Shown: positions 1 through 12,194 of the stretch, in pieces
Position numbering within the stretch: the first letter of the stretch is position 1
How the letters are laid out: every line of letters starts with the position of its first letter
Assembly (NCBI GenBank): GCA_017461565.1
Contig: JAFTXQ010000011.1
Location: 124,001-188,000, forward strand
From: Oscillospiraceae bacterium
Lineage (GTDB): Bacteria > Bacillota > Clostridia > Oscillospirales > Ruminococcaceae
DNA length: 64,000 nucleotides
Direction of reading: 5' to 3'
Made by a program: the position numbers and the translations under genes
Notes under the pieces: generated by a model
Seen by the model: the letters and a program-made list of their open reading frames with translations, nothing else
Databases searched by the model: none
What the model was told of the DNA's origin: nothing

Positions 1-10
1 TGAGCGGATA

Positions 11-1123
11 TTATTTTTTTGAGCTTTTTTCGTTTTTACAAAGCTCATTCAGGTGCTTTTCAAACAGCGCCTCATCAGTGGGGATGTCTGCCCAATCGTT
101 CGTCCATGCTGATATGTATGCCGCATTAGAGATAGAAAGAGAATTAAGCCCCTCTTTTCCGTCGGCGATCATTTCAGTTCCTTTCAGGATGGACTGTGCA
201 AATGCCTCAAGCACCTCGGGATGGCCCTCAGGCTCTGGTGCAGTGAATTCTTCATAGGTGGTCGAAGGTGTAGCAAATCCCTCCTTGGATGTGAAGCAGA
301 ATTCACGCTCGGGAGTTTCAAGCTTCCACCAGCTGAGCTTGCCGTGCTCGATCACGATCTTTCCTCTGTCGCCTGTTATCTCAAGGCGATTTGTTCCACA
401 GGCATCACCTGTTGTTGTGATAAATGCAGCGGTCGCTCCGTTTTCATATTCGCCGAAAATAGTCACATCATCCTCTACGCCAATATTGTGATACTTGCCG
501 AACTCGCAGAAGGCTCTGACTCTTTTCGGCATACCGAATATCCACTGCCAGAGATCGAGATTATGCGGCGCCTGATTCAGCAGCACACCGCCGCCCTCGC
601 CGTTCCAGGTTGCACGCCAGCTGCCCGAGTCATAATAAGCCTGTGTACGATACCAGTTCGTGATTATCCACACCATTCTCTTAAGCTCGCCCAACTGACC
701 GCTGCTGACAATTTCCCTTGCCTTTGCATACATGGGATTTGTACGCTGATTGAACATTATGCCAAACTTTACACCTGACTTTTCGGCTGCTTCGTTCATC
801 TCACGCACCTGCCTTGCGTATACGCCTGCGGGCTTTTCGGTGAGAACATGGATACGGCGCTTAAAGCACTCCTTTGCTACCGTCGGGTGATCGTAATGCG
901 GAACTGCTATCAGCACTGCGTCAACAAGTCCGCTGTCAAGCATTTCAATATAATCTGTAAAACACACTACTTCGGGGTGAGCATTTGCCTTTTCCATTTT
1001 ATCAGCGATGATATCACAAACAGCTGTGACCTTGACCGACGGACATTTGCCGCCCATTACATTGTAAAAATGTCCGCTGCCCATGTTGCCTAAGCCGACG
1101 ATACCAAGTCTTATCTTTTCCAT
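11..1123 (-). CDS. Gfo/Idh/MocA-family oxidoreductase
   Basis: Predicted cytoplasmic NAD(P)-dependent sugar or inositol dehydrogenase of 370 residues, a normal length for the family. The N-terminal Rossmann fold carries GIVGLGNMG at residues 7-15 and the family EKPAG signature at 96-100, which positions the catalytic lysine. A second signature, NQAPHNLDLW near residue 185, supplies the usual catalytic histidine. The ATG at 1123 follows TAAGGAGA. It is the second gene of a two-gene operon, 11 bases after an isomerase/epimerase-like gene; this pairing is common in inositol and keto-sugar catabolism. The substrate cannot be read from the sequence. Confidence 0.9.
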   Translation of the reverse strand: MEKIRLGIVGLGNMGSGHFYNVMGGKCPSVKVTAVCDIIADKMEKANAHPEVVCFTDYIEMLDSGLVDAVLIAVPHYDHPTVAKECFKRRIHVLTEKPAGVYARQVREMNEAAEKSGVKFGIMFNQRTNPMYAKAREIVSSGQLGELKRMVWIITNWYRTQAYYDSGSWRATWNGEGGGVLLNQAPHNLDLWQWIFGMPKRVRAFCEFGKYHNIGVEDDVTIFGEYENGATAAFITTTGDACGTNRLEITGDRGKIVIEHGKLSWWKLETPEREFCFTSKEGFATPSTTYEEFTAPEPEGHPEVLEAFAQSILKGTEMIADGKEGLNSLSISNAAYISAWTNDWADIPTDEALFEKHLNELCKNEKSSKK

Positions 1124-1134
1124 AGCTATTCTCC

Positions 1135-1953
1135 TTATATCAGTTCCTTAAGTGCATTTACAGCAGCGTCAAATGCCGCTCTTGAGGATGGGTAGCAATA
1201 TCCCATCTTTGTTTTTTCCTCTGCTTCCAGCTTGTCAAAGCCGTCAAACACTGACAGATGAGGTTCCAGTGTCAGAACGCTTCCCTTATATTGCTCCAGC
1301 AGATACGGCAGGTTGCCTGTTCCCTTTCCTGCCGGCACTACCGAGCCATCCGATGTTGCATCCTTTATATGCATATACTCGACATAAGCGGAAAGCTTTT
1401 CCCATGCTTCTTTTGTATCCTGACCGCACTGGATGAAGTTAGCAGGATCAAACACTGCCTTCAACTGCGGAAACTCCTTATGTATCTCCTCGCAGCGTGA
1501 AGCTATGTCGCCGTAGATACCCTTTTCATTTTCATGGCACAGTATTATTCCGCTGCCCTCTGCGGCACAGATGAACTGTTCAAGACGACTCATGACCACG
1601 TCACGGTAACGCTCTGCGTCGTCTGACGGAACGTAAAAGCTGAACATCCTGATATGCTTTGCACCAAGGACCTCAGCAAGCTCCAGACCATGCTTGAACT
1701 TACCAAGGTGCGCTGAAAAATCATCGCATATCCCTGTCTTTCCGTAAGGCGAACCTAGCGACCACACAGCAAGTCCTGCATCGTCAAGCTGCCTGCGGAC
1801 TTCACGTGCCTTATCAAGCGAGATATCAGAGATATTCTCACCGTCAACACCTCTTATTTCAAGATAATCAACGCCGTTATCACGCATAGCCTTTATCTGC
1901 TCTGATATTCTGCCGTCTGCCTCATCTGCAAATGCTGCAAGCTTAAACCTCAT
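1135..1953 (-). CDS. Xylose-isomerase-like TIM-barrel sugar phosphate isomerase/epimerase
   Basis: 272-residue TIM-barrel protein of the AP-endonuclease-2/xylose isomerase-like family (IolE/IolI/tagatose-epimerase type). These enzymes use a divalent metal to isomerise, epimerise or dehydrate sugars. The expected metal ligands are visible as E141 (in CHENEKG), D169 (FDPANF), H195 (YMHIKDA) and E230 (LTLEPH). The ATG follows CGGAGG. It is the first gene of the operon with the downstream Gfo/Idh/MocA dehydrogenase and is divergent from an AraC regulator 131 bases away, so AraC control of the pair is likely. Exact reaction unknown. Confidence 0.87.
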   Translation of the reverse strand: MRFKLAAFADEADGRISEQIKAMRDNGVDYLEIRGVDGENISDISLDKAREVRRQLDDAGLAVWSLGSPYGKTGICDDFSAHLGKFKHGLELAEVLGAKHIRMFSFYVPSDDAERYRDVVMSRLEQFICAAEGSGIILCHENEKGIYGDIASRCEEIHKEFPQLKAVFDPANFIQCGQDTKEAWEKLSAYVEYMHIKDATSDGSVVPAGKGTGNLPYLLEQYKGSVLTLEPHLSVFDGFDKLEAEEKTKMGYCYPSSRAAFDAAVNALKELI

Positions 1954-2001
1954 AATGATACCTCCGTTTTATTTTATATCTATATTTTATCACGGATGTT
2001 T

Positions 2002-2042
2002 TTGCATTTCCATTGCATTTTTAAGCCAATAGTATTGCAAAT
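2002..2042. promoter_or_regulatory. Direct-repeat AraC-type operator half-sites
   Basis: TTGCATTT occurs at 2002-2009 and again at 2013-2020, one 11-base helical turn apart, and a third related TTGCAAAT lies at 2035-2042. The spacing and tandem orientation match the way AraC proteins bind DNA. The first two lie just upstream of a TAAAAT -10 for the leftward sugar operon and the third overlaps the -35 of the AraC gene. Binding by the adjacent regulator is inferred. Confidence 0.5.
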
Positions 2043-2063
2043 CAGCGCATCTTATGTTAAAAT
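2035..2063 (+). promoter_or_regulatory. Promoter of the first AraC regulator gene
   Basis: TTGCAA at 2035-2040, a 17-base spacer, and TAAAAT at 2058-2063. The start codon of the AraC gene is 22 bases downstream and is preceded by GAGGTGAG. The -35 coincides with one of the TTGCA repeats, which would allow autoregulation. Confidence 0.55.
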
Positions 2064-2084
2064 AGCAATCAGAGGTGAGATATC

Positions 2085-2894
2085 ATGCTTTGCGAATACA
2101 GCTTTGACAACATCTATATAAGACACGCCGTTGACGACTTCCCCAACGACAAGGATTTTACCATGCATATACACGAACAGTGCGAGATATATTTCCTCGT
2201 CGCAGGCGATGTGACCTATCTTGTAGAAGGCTCGGAATATCCACTGCGGGAAAACAGCCTGATGATAATGCGTCCCAGCGAGGCTCACAAGCCCAAAATA
2301 ACAGCCTGCGGCAGATATGAACGCTACGCCGTAAATTTCCCTCTTACATTTGCAGACAGCATCGACCCTGAGAGACGTCTCTTCATTCCATTTACCGAAC
2401 GCCAGCTGGGAAAAGATAATATGTTCTGCCCGACAGACGTTGATACGGCACTTGTACACAGACTCTTTAAGGAAATGTGCGAAAACAACAGTGATTACAA
2501 CAGACGACTTACGGTAAATACTCACCTGCTTATGCTGCTCGACACTATTTCACGTGCCTTTTTCACCAAAGGCTCGACCGAACACACACCTAAAAGCACT
2601 GCGGAACGTATTGTTATATATGTAAACGAGCATCTGTTTGAAGAGATCACCATCCCTAGCCTTGCAGGTCACTTTTATCTCAGCCCATCACAGTTTACAC
2701 GTATATTCAGGAAAGCAACAGGTGCTGCACCCTGGGAATACATAACCCAAAAACGACTGACTGCCGCAAAAAGCATCATCCGCAGCGGCTCTTCGGCACA
2801 ACACGCTGCCGAAAGCTGCGGTTTCAAGGATTATTCTGTATTTTATAAGGCATATATCGGACATTTCGGGTGTGCACCCACACACGACAATTAA
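2085..2894 (+). CDS. AraC-family transcriptional regulator
   Basis: 269-residue one-component sugar regulator. The N-terminal half is a cupin-like effector-binding domain with several histidines (MHIHEQCEIYFLV, residues 26-38), and the C-terminal 100 residues contain the paired helix-turn-helix of AraC (EEITIPSLAGHFYLSPSQFT, then the second HTH around GFKDYSVFYKAY). Start chosen at the ATG preceded by GAGGTGAG. It is divergent from the isomerase/dehydrogenase operon and probably controls it through the TTGCATTT repeats in the shared intergenic region. The inducer is unknown. Confidence 0.9.
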   Translation: MLCEYSFDNIYIRHAVDDFPNDKDFTMHIHEQCEIYFLVAGDVTYLVEGSEYPLRENSLMIMRPSEAHKPKITACGRYERYAVNFPLTFADSIDPERRLFIPFTERQLGKDNMFCPTDVDTALVHRLFKEMCENNSDYNRRLTVNTHLLMLLDTISRAFFTKGSTEHTPKSTAERIVIYVNEHLFEEITIPSLAGHFYLSPSQFTRIFRKATGAAPWEYITQKRLTAAKSIIRSGSSAQHAAESCGFKDYSVFYKAYIGHFGCAPTHDN

Positions 2895-2909
2895 ATTCGT
2901 ATAAACTGA

Positions 2910-2933
2910 ACGGAGCGGCAATGACCGCTCCGT
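2910..2933. terminator. Bidirectional hairpin between convergent genes
   Basis: Perfect 9-bp stem, ACGGAGCGG at 2910-2918 paired with CCGCTCCGT at 2925-2933, around a 6-base loop. It sits in the 51-base gap between the rightward AraC gene and the leftward short-chain dehydrogenase, so it can end both transcripts, although neither side has a clear U-tract. Confidence 0.55.
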
Positions 2934-2945
2934 TGATGTATTCAC

Positions 2946-3698
2946 TTATTTTCCGTAAGGACTGTCAAACTCTGCCTCAGCCTTTTTCACAGCGTCCTCT
3001 AAAGTCATGCCTGTGAAATAGGGAGCATTGAGGTATCTGCCCGACTTCTTGTCGTCAACAAATGCGCCTACCACTATTCCCGGAATAGCGCTCTCGGGAG
3101 CATTTGGTGCGTGAGGACCTCCGAGGTCTGTTCTGCACCATCCGGGATCTGTGAGATTTATCATCACGTCAGTACCCTCTACCGTTGAGCCGAGGTCGAT
3201 AGTTATCTTATCAAGTGCCGCCTTGCTTGCGGAATAACCAGCCTGCTGAGGCTCAAGTCTGATTCCGCTTGTAGTGTTGAGGATACGTCCAAAGCCACGC
3301 TCTATCATCTTTGGCATAAAGTGATAGCATATCATGGCAGGAGCGATAGTGTTTATCTTGAAGCTCTCTGTGTAGTCAGAAACGGGCGTGGTGAAATACT
3401 CGGTCCTGTATGCGATCTGCACCGCCGCATTATTAAGCACTATGTCAACCACAGTCCCCTTTTCATCGATCTCCTTAAGCATTGCAGCAACTGCATCAAG
3501 ATCGGAAAGCTCTGCCGAAACGCAGTAGGCTTCAACTCCCAGCGCCTTTACCTCAGCGAGCACCTTTTCTGTGTGCTCAGGCTTTCTGCTGTGAAGGATA
3601 AGGTTACATCCCTGCTGTGCCATGAATATGGCAGAGAGGTATCCGATACCTCTGCTTGCGCCTGTGATGAGCGCCCATCTTCCCTTTACGTTTACCAT
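2946..3698 (-). CDS. Short-chain dehydrogenase/reductase (SDR)
   Basis: 250-residue classical SDR, NAD(P)-dependent. TGASRGIG at residues 12-19 is the cofactor-binding loop, NNAA at 89-92 is the NNAG-type structural motif, and S144, Y155 and K159 (GYSASK) form the catalytic triad. The ATG follows AAAGGAAG. It is the last gene of a three-gene oxidoreductase operon (iron alcohol dehydrogenase, epimerase-like protein, this SDR), 18 bases after the preceding stop. The operon suggests successive oxidation/reduction of a sugar or sugar alcohol; the substrate is not identifiable. Confidence 0.88.
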   Translation of the reverse strand: MVNVKGRWALITGASRGIGYLSAIFMAQQGCNLILHSRKPEHTEKVLAEVKALGVEAYCVSAELSDLDAVAAMLKEIDEKGTVVDIVLNNAAVQIAYRTEYFTTPVSDYTESFKINTIAPAMICYHFMPKMIERGFGRILNTTSGIRLEPQQAGYSASKAALDKITIDLGSTVEGTDVMINLTDPGWCRTDLGGPHAPNAPESAIPGIVVGAFVDDKKSGRYLNAPYFTGMTLEDAVKKAEAEFDSPYGK

Positions 3699-3716
3699 AA
3701 TGTTATCTTCCTTTCG

Positions 3717-4736
3717 TTATCCTTTAATTAAATTCTTTGCCTGTTCGAGTGCCGATATCACCTTATCGCACCACTCATCAAATTCTTTATCCTCAGTCTG
3801 GATCTCCTCATGTGCAAGCACGTTCTGAACAGCCATACGCACACCCTGATCAAATCGCACTGTTGCTGTAAAACCAGGCACTGCGTTTTTGAGCTTTGTA
3901 TTGTCAAACACAACAGAGTTTGCCTTATCGCCGATAAGCGAGCCTTCAAAATCATAATCGCTTACGGCATTGAGAAAGTCTGACGGAACATAATACGGCT
4001 TAAGTTCTACGCCAAGCGCATCAGCAATGCTCTTATATATCTGGTTCCATGTAAGGCTCTCGTCAGATGTTATCTGGAAGCTTTCGCCGATGGCATGGAT
4101 GTTACCCATAAGTCCGATGAAGGCCTTGGCAAAATCGCTATTATGGGTCATCGTCCACAAAGATGTACCGTCGCCGTGTATGATGACAGGCTTGCCCTCA
4201 AGCATACGCTTTGCCACCTGCCAGCTGCCCTTGTCACCGTGAACGCCGAGCGGTATAGAGCGCTCGTCATAGGTGTGACTGGGACGGATGATAGTCACGG
4301 GGAAGCCGTTTTCACGGTACTGCTTCATAAGGTATTCCTCGCAGGCTATCTTGTTACGGGAATACTCCCAATATGGATTTGCAAGAGGAGTACCCTCGGT
4401 TATACGATAGTCAGACAGCGGTTTCTGATATGCGGAAGCAGAGCTGATATACATGAACTGCTTTGTTCTGCCATTGAAAATACGATAGTCACGCTCAAGC
4501 TGCGATGGAACAAAGCCAATGAAATCACAGACTGTATCGAACTTCAGATCACCAAGCTTTTCAATGACATCCTGCTCATTATTGATATCAGCGTTTATGA
4601 CCCTGATATTTTCAGGTAGCTCTGCGCTCCTTGTACCACGGTTTATGAGATACAGCTCCCAGCAGGGATCAGCGCTGAGCTGTTTTGTTATCGCCATACT
4701 GATAGTGCCTGTGCCGCCTATGAATAATGCTCTCAT
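3717..4736 (-). CDS. NAD-dependent epimerase/dehydratase-family protein
   Basis: Extended SDR of 339 residues. The N-terminus MRALFIGGTGTIS contains the GxxGxxG nucleotide loop, an SSASAYQ segment supplies the catalytic serine region, and EYSRNK gives the YxxxK catalytic pair near residue 125. The start at 4736 is preferred over an upstream in-frame codon at 4760 because GGGGAGG lies 8 bases upstream of 4736 and because the longer form would overlap the previous gene. Middle gene of the three-gene operon. It could act on a nucleotide sugar or on a free sugar-derived substrate; the family does not decide this. Confidence 0.85.
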   Translation of the reverse strand: MRALFIGGTGTISMAITKQLSADPCWELYLINRGTRSAELPENIRVINADINNEQDVIEKLGDLKFDTVCDFIGFVPSQLERDYRIFNGRTKQFMYISSASAYQKPLSDYRITEGTPLANPYWEYSRNKIACEEYLMKQYRENGFPVTIIRPSHTYDERSIPLGVHGDKGSWQVAKRMLEGKPVIIHGDGTSLWTMTHNSDFAKAFIGLMGNIHAIGESFQITSDESLTWNQIYKSIADALGVELKPYYVPSDFLNAVSDYDFEGSLIGDKANSVVFDNTKLKNAVPGFTATVRFDQGVRMAVQNVLAHEEIQTEDKEFDEWCDKVISALEQAKNLIKG

Positions 4737-4756
4737 GACGTTATCCTCCCCGATGC

Positions 4757-5941
4757 TCAACTAAGCGATGCGTTTGCCGCAAGACTGTAAATATCAGCGC
4801 AATCCTGCGCAGTCAGCTGTCTGAAGCCCCAACGGACTCCATCTCCCACACCGAGCTTTTCTACAAGCAACGGTATATCCTCTTCCCTTGCACCAAGCTG
4901 TGCGAAGTTTATCGGCATACCGATATCGTGCAGGAACTGACGGAATGCACGTATACCCTTGAGCGCAGTGGACTTAGGATCCTCAAAGTTCATCTGTACG
5001 CCCCATACTCTGCTTGCCATCTGTGCAAAGCGCATAACATCGGTATCAACAACAAACTCCATCCATGCAGGCATAATCACTGCAAGACCTGCACCGTGGG
5101 CAACATCGTACAGTCCAGAAAGCTCATGCTCAAGGCCATGGCTGTTCCAGTCCTGCGAACGGCCTACGCCGCAGATATTGTTATGTGCTACCATACCTGC
5201 CCACATGATGTTTGCACGGGCGTCATAGTTTTTGGGATCTGCTATAACACGAGGAGTTTCCTTTATCATCGTGAGAAGCACCGCCTCACACAGACGGTCT
5301 GTTATCTCGACCTCCTTTGTGGTGGTGAAATATCTCTCAAAAACGTGTGCCATGATATCGGTAGCACCGCAGGCAGTCTGATACGCAGGCAGTGTAAAGG
5401 TAAGCTCAGGATCAAGCACGGAGAACTTGGGACGGAGCAGATCGGAGCCTGCGCCACGCTTTTCCATGCCGTCCTCTTTAGTTATAACGGTATCGGGCGA
5501 ACCCTCGCTGCCTGCCGCTGCGATAGTCAATACAGTACCAACAGGGAGCGCCTTTTGTATCTTCGCCTTGCCGCAGTAGAAATCCCAGAAATCACCGTCG
5601 TAGCAAGCGCCAGCCGCAATAGCCTTTGAGCTGTCTATCGCTGAACCTCCGCCAACAGACAGGATGAAGTCGATATTTTCCTTTCTGCAAAGCGCTATTC
5701 CCTGTCTCACCAAACCGTCACGGGGATTCGGCTTTACGCCGCCAAGCTCGAAATATTCAACGCCCTCTGCCTTGAGCGAGTCAGTCACTCTGCCCAGCAG
5801 ACCGGATCTTACCGCAGAGCCTGAGCCGTAATGCACCAGCACTCTTGTGCCGCCATGCTTTTTGACAAGCGCTCCGCAGCTGCTTTCTGTGCCTCGTCCG
5901 AACACGAATTCAGTAGGGCTGTAAAAATTAAAATTATCCAT
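4757..5941 (-). CDS. Iron-containing alcohol dehydrogenase
   Basis: 394-residue member of the iron-dependent alcohol dehydrogenase family (Fe-ADH, BDH/YqhD type), cytoplasmic. The cofactor loop GGGSAIDSSKA is at about 99-109; likely metal ligands are in TDIMAHVFER, DWNSHGLEHEL and VAHGAGLAVIMP. DWNSHGLEHELSGLYD matches the butanol-dehydrogenase-like branch, which usually reduces aldehydes with NADPH. ATG at 5941 follows AAAGGAGC. First gene of the oxidoreductase operon. The AT-rich 5' region contains TATAAT-like sequences but no convincing -35. Confidence 0.9.
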   Translation of the reverse strand: MDNFNFYSPTEFVFGRGTESSCGALVKKHGGTRVLVHYGSGSAVRSGLLGRVTDSLKAEGVEYFELGGVKPNPRDGLVRQGIALCRKENIDFILSVGGGSAIDSSKAIAAGACYDGDFWDFYCGKAKIQKALPVGTVLTIAAAGSEGSPDTVITKEDGMEKRGAGSDLLRPKFSVLDPELTFTLPAYQTACGATDIMAHVFERYFTTTKEVEITDRLCEAVLLTMIKETPRVIADPKNYDARANIMWAGMVAHNNICGVGRSQDWNSHGLEHELSGLYDVAHGAGLAVIMPAWMEFVVDTDVMRFAQMASRVWGVQMNFEDPKSTALKGIRAFRQFLHDIGMPINFAQLGAREEDIPLLVEKLGVGDGVRWGFRQLTAQDCADIYSLAANASLS

Positions 5942-6051
5942 AGTATAGCTCCTTTCGGATAAAATGTTACATAATTATTATAACACACATCAAGCATTCT
6001 ATAATATAATAATGCAACGCAAAAATAGTAAAAATCTATCATAAGCAGCAA

Positions 6052-6079
6052 GCGGTATCGGCTACTGCACCGATACCGC
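6052..6079 (-). terminator. Hairpin downstream of the GH26 gene
   Basis: Perfect 10-bp stem, GCGGTATCGG at 6052-6061 with CCGATACCGC at 6070-6079, 40 bases beyond the GH26 stop codon on the leftward strand. No strong U-tract follows, so termination strength is uncertain. Confidence 0.5.
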
Positions 6080-6118
6080 ACATCGATATTATGTTGTGCC
6101 TGTCACTTGCTGTTAAAC

Positions 6119-7965
6119 TCACCAGTCAAGCTCATCAAGCGTTATTACATATTCGCTGTCGTACACCTTTTGCAGAATATGCTTTTCGGTAAATTTCTCG
6201 CTGTAAGAGTTTCCATTCACCACAAAATCTCCACACCAGGTGTTGAACCATGCCCATTTTACATTGGCCTCAACTGCCTGATCTATATCGAACACACATC
6301 CGTTTTCGGTCAGCGCTATTATCTTATTGGAGTCAGTGTACTCAGTTGCCTGAACGAATCGTGCAGTCTGCGGCGAATATACACGCTCACCGGGATAGAT
6401 GTCCTCGCCGATGATGTCGACATACTCATCGCCCGGGTACCATTCAGCGTTCTGCCCGTTGAACACCCAGATCAGATTGTTGCACTGATACTCGTAAGTA
6501 AGCTGCTCATACAGGTATATCCACAGCTTTTTGAACGCTTCAGCGCCCTGTGCACCCCACCAGAACCAACCTCCCGAAGCCTCGTGAAGTGGTCGCCACA
6601 GCACGGGAATATTCTCCTTTTCTAGCCGTTTAAGCTGCTTTGCTATCTCTGCTATGTCACGGTCGATCAGTTCTTTGCCTTCGGGGTCGCTTCCATTCAT
6701 GACAGCAGATATGTCAAAGGTGCTGTTTCTTGTATAAAATCCGCCCCACCAGCGAGGATTTCCGTTATCGCTGTCATTGCCTGCCTTAAGGTACTCCGTA
6801 GGTGCATTCCAGTGCCAGCAGAAGCTGACTATTCCGCCTTTTTTGCCGAACTCTATCGCCGTATCGACTGCATGAGAGCGTGCGCCAAGCGCCGTGCGTG
6901 ACGGTGCATAGTCCATCATGTCAAGACCGAGTATGGCAGGATACTTACCTGTGACATCATGTATGGCGGTAAACTCTCTTCCGTACAGGCCATCATCACA
7001 CACCTGACCCGACAGAACATATTCGCCGTAACAATCACAAAGATAGCTGAAAAGCTCCTTTGTACGCTTGTCGGCATTTTCGTTGACCAGGCGGTCGCTC
7101 ACGTTATATATCTCGTCGTCTATACCCTCGGACTGCTCCACTCTGATGCAATCAAGACGTATCCATCCCCATGACTTTGTTATACGCAGCTCATGATTGC
7201 CTTTCGAAAGGCTTACCGTCGGAATAACGCTGCTTGTAAGCTTTTCATTCTCGCTTGTAAACATTCCGATATGTGAACCGTCGATATAAGCATTGTTTTC
7301 CTTGTAAGAACCTATGCCCGAAGACACAAAGGTGATATCATACGCACCGCTTACAGGAATATCAATAGAGAATACTATCTGGTCAGAGTCATTGGCAAAA
7401 TTCTCGACTGCCTTTCCTCCCGACCATGCGGAGTTGCTTGAAACAGTAAGTGCTCCTCTCAGCACAGCATCCTCCGCCTCGTATGTTTTTGAAGTAACAA
7501 CAGGCTTGGGGTCATTTTCCTCAGGCACAGTTACAGATGTCGCAGGCGTTTCGGGAACAGGCGCTGTCTGCGGCGGTGTATCAGGTTCATCAGTGACAGG
7601 CGTAGTCTGCGGCGGCACTTCAGATTCATCAGTATCGACTGTCGGCTCATCGGGAACAGGTTCCGTCTGCGACGGCAGGTCTGTTTCGACCGTATCAGCC
7701 AAAGGCGTATCTGAGGACGGCACTTCAAACGAGACATCAACGTTTTCGGTCTCTGTGCTGACTTCAGGCATCGGAAGCACCGTGTCAGCAGTATCATCAG
7801 TGCCTGATGTAACGTCCGCAGTGATCATGCCAGATGACTGCAAGGTCTCCTCTGCGGCGGTCTCAGGCTCGGATGAGCTTTTCACATCGGATGTACAGCC
7901 CGAAGCAAGCAGCACAGCAGCACACATTATAGAAATCATACGTTTTTTGATAATAAACACCTCCA

Positions 7966-7966
<1 letters not shown>
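6119..7966 (-). CDS. Secreted GH26 beta-mannanase-like lipoprotein with CBM35-like module
   Basis: About 615 residues. A lipoprotein signal ends in LLASGC near residue 24, followed by a long Pro/Thr/Glu/Asp/Val-rich linker (to about 150), a CBM35-like galactose/mannan-binding beta-sandwich (about 160-280, opening YEAEDA), and a GH26 barrel. WRPLHEASGGW carries the acid/base Glu (about 461) and ALTENG the nucleophile Glu (about 551), so the enzyme should be active on beta-mannan at the cell surface. Start: ATG 7966 gives a normal signal peptide; ATG 7939 is possible because GGAGGTG overlaps the first codon. The gene sits directly behind a modular repeat whose second TATAAT abuts the start codon. 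Confidence 0.88.
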
Positions 7967-11265
<3,299 letters not shown>

Positions 11266-11279
11266 TCAAAGGTGAAAAA

Positions 11280-12086
11280 ATGTATTTTTATGATTTTCCT
11301 ATCATACGCAACGAAAGCGAGCTTCCCATATACCTTACAAGCATTGGACAGCACGAGTGTCAGCCGCACCTTATACGCAGCGAGGGATATGCCTATCCTC
11401 AGATACTATACTGTACAAAAGGAAGCGGAACACTAAAACTCGGTGAAAAGCTGATATTGATACCACCTATGACTGCCATATTCCTGCCTGCAAGGCTTCC
11501 GCACGAATACTATCCAAACGAGGATGTCTGGGACATACACTGGGTCGCACCATCAGGATTTGCAGCCGACAGGATATTGTCACAATTCGGGCTGACCGAA
11601 GCCGCTGTATTTCACCTTTCAGGCTCAGGGCTGCTGGAGCATTTCTTCAGGAGGATGCACGAGTCCATCATGGGCGACAGCATTTTCGGCAACTTCAGGG
11701 CATCGGGCTATCTGTACGATTTTCTCATCGAGTTTTACAGAATAATATCAGGAAAGGCGTCTGATACCTCGCAGAATTCTACGATAACAAAAGCAGTGGA
11801 CTATATTAACAGCAACTATACCTCTGATATAACACTGGACGAGCTGTGTTCCACAGTCTGCGTTTCCAGGCAGCATCTTTGCAGACTGTTCCGCAGCGTA
11901 CTGGGTTCACGCCCGATGGAATATATCGCAAAAAGACGCATACAAGCAGCAAAGGAGCTGCTGTCACATTCGTCCTTATCCATAGAGGAAATAGCGGAGC
12001 AGACGGGTTTCTGCTCGGGAAGCTACTTCTGCAAGCTGTTCAGGCGCTACGAGGGTATAACACCAACGCAGTTCAGAAGATCATGA
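11280..12086 (+). CDS. AraC-family transcriptional regulator
   Basis: 268-residue regulator with an N-terminal cupin (YCTKGSGTLKLGEKLILIPP, then LPARLPHEYYP) and a C-terminal AraC double HTH (SDITLDELCSTVCVSRQHLC and GFCSGSYFCKLFRRYEG). The start at 11280 is chosen because AAAGGTGA precedes it; the next upstream in-frame ATG at 11259 lacks a ribosome site. Divergent from the GH2 beta-galactosidase gene and upstream of a co-directional GH13 gene, so it probably controls galactoside/oligosaccharide use. The effector is unknown. Confidence 0.9.
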   Translation: MYFYDFPIIRNESELPIYLTSIGQHECQPHLIRSEGYAYPQILYCTKGSGTLKLGEKLILIPPMTAIFLPARLPHEYYPNEDVWDIHWVAPSGFAADRILSQFGLTEAAVFHLSGSGLLEHFFRRMHESIMGDSIFGNFRASGYLYDFLIEFYRIISGKASDTSQNSTITKAVDYINSNYTSDITLDELCSTVCVSRQHLCRLFRSVLGSRPMEYIAKRRIQAAKELLSHSSLSIEEIAEQTGFCSGSYFCKLFRRYEGITPTQFRRS

Positions 12087-12194
12087 ACTAACGACAAAAG
12101 ATCTATTTTTCAGGAACTATTGAAAAAACAACGATTTTATTGTATCATAATATCAAGCAAACCCGCTTAACTTATCATTGAAAGGAAAATTTAT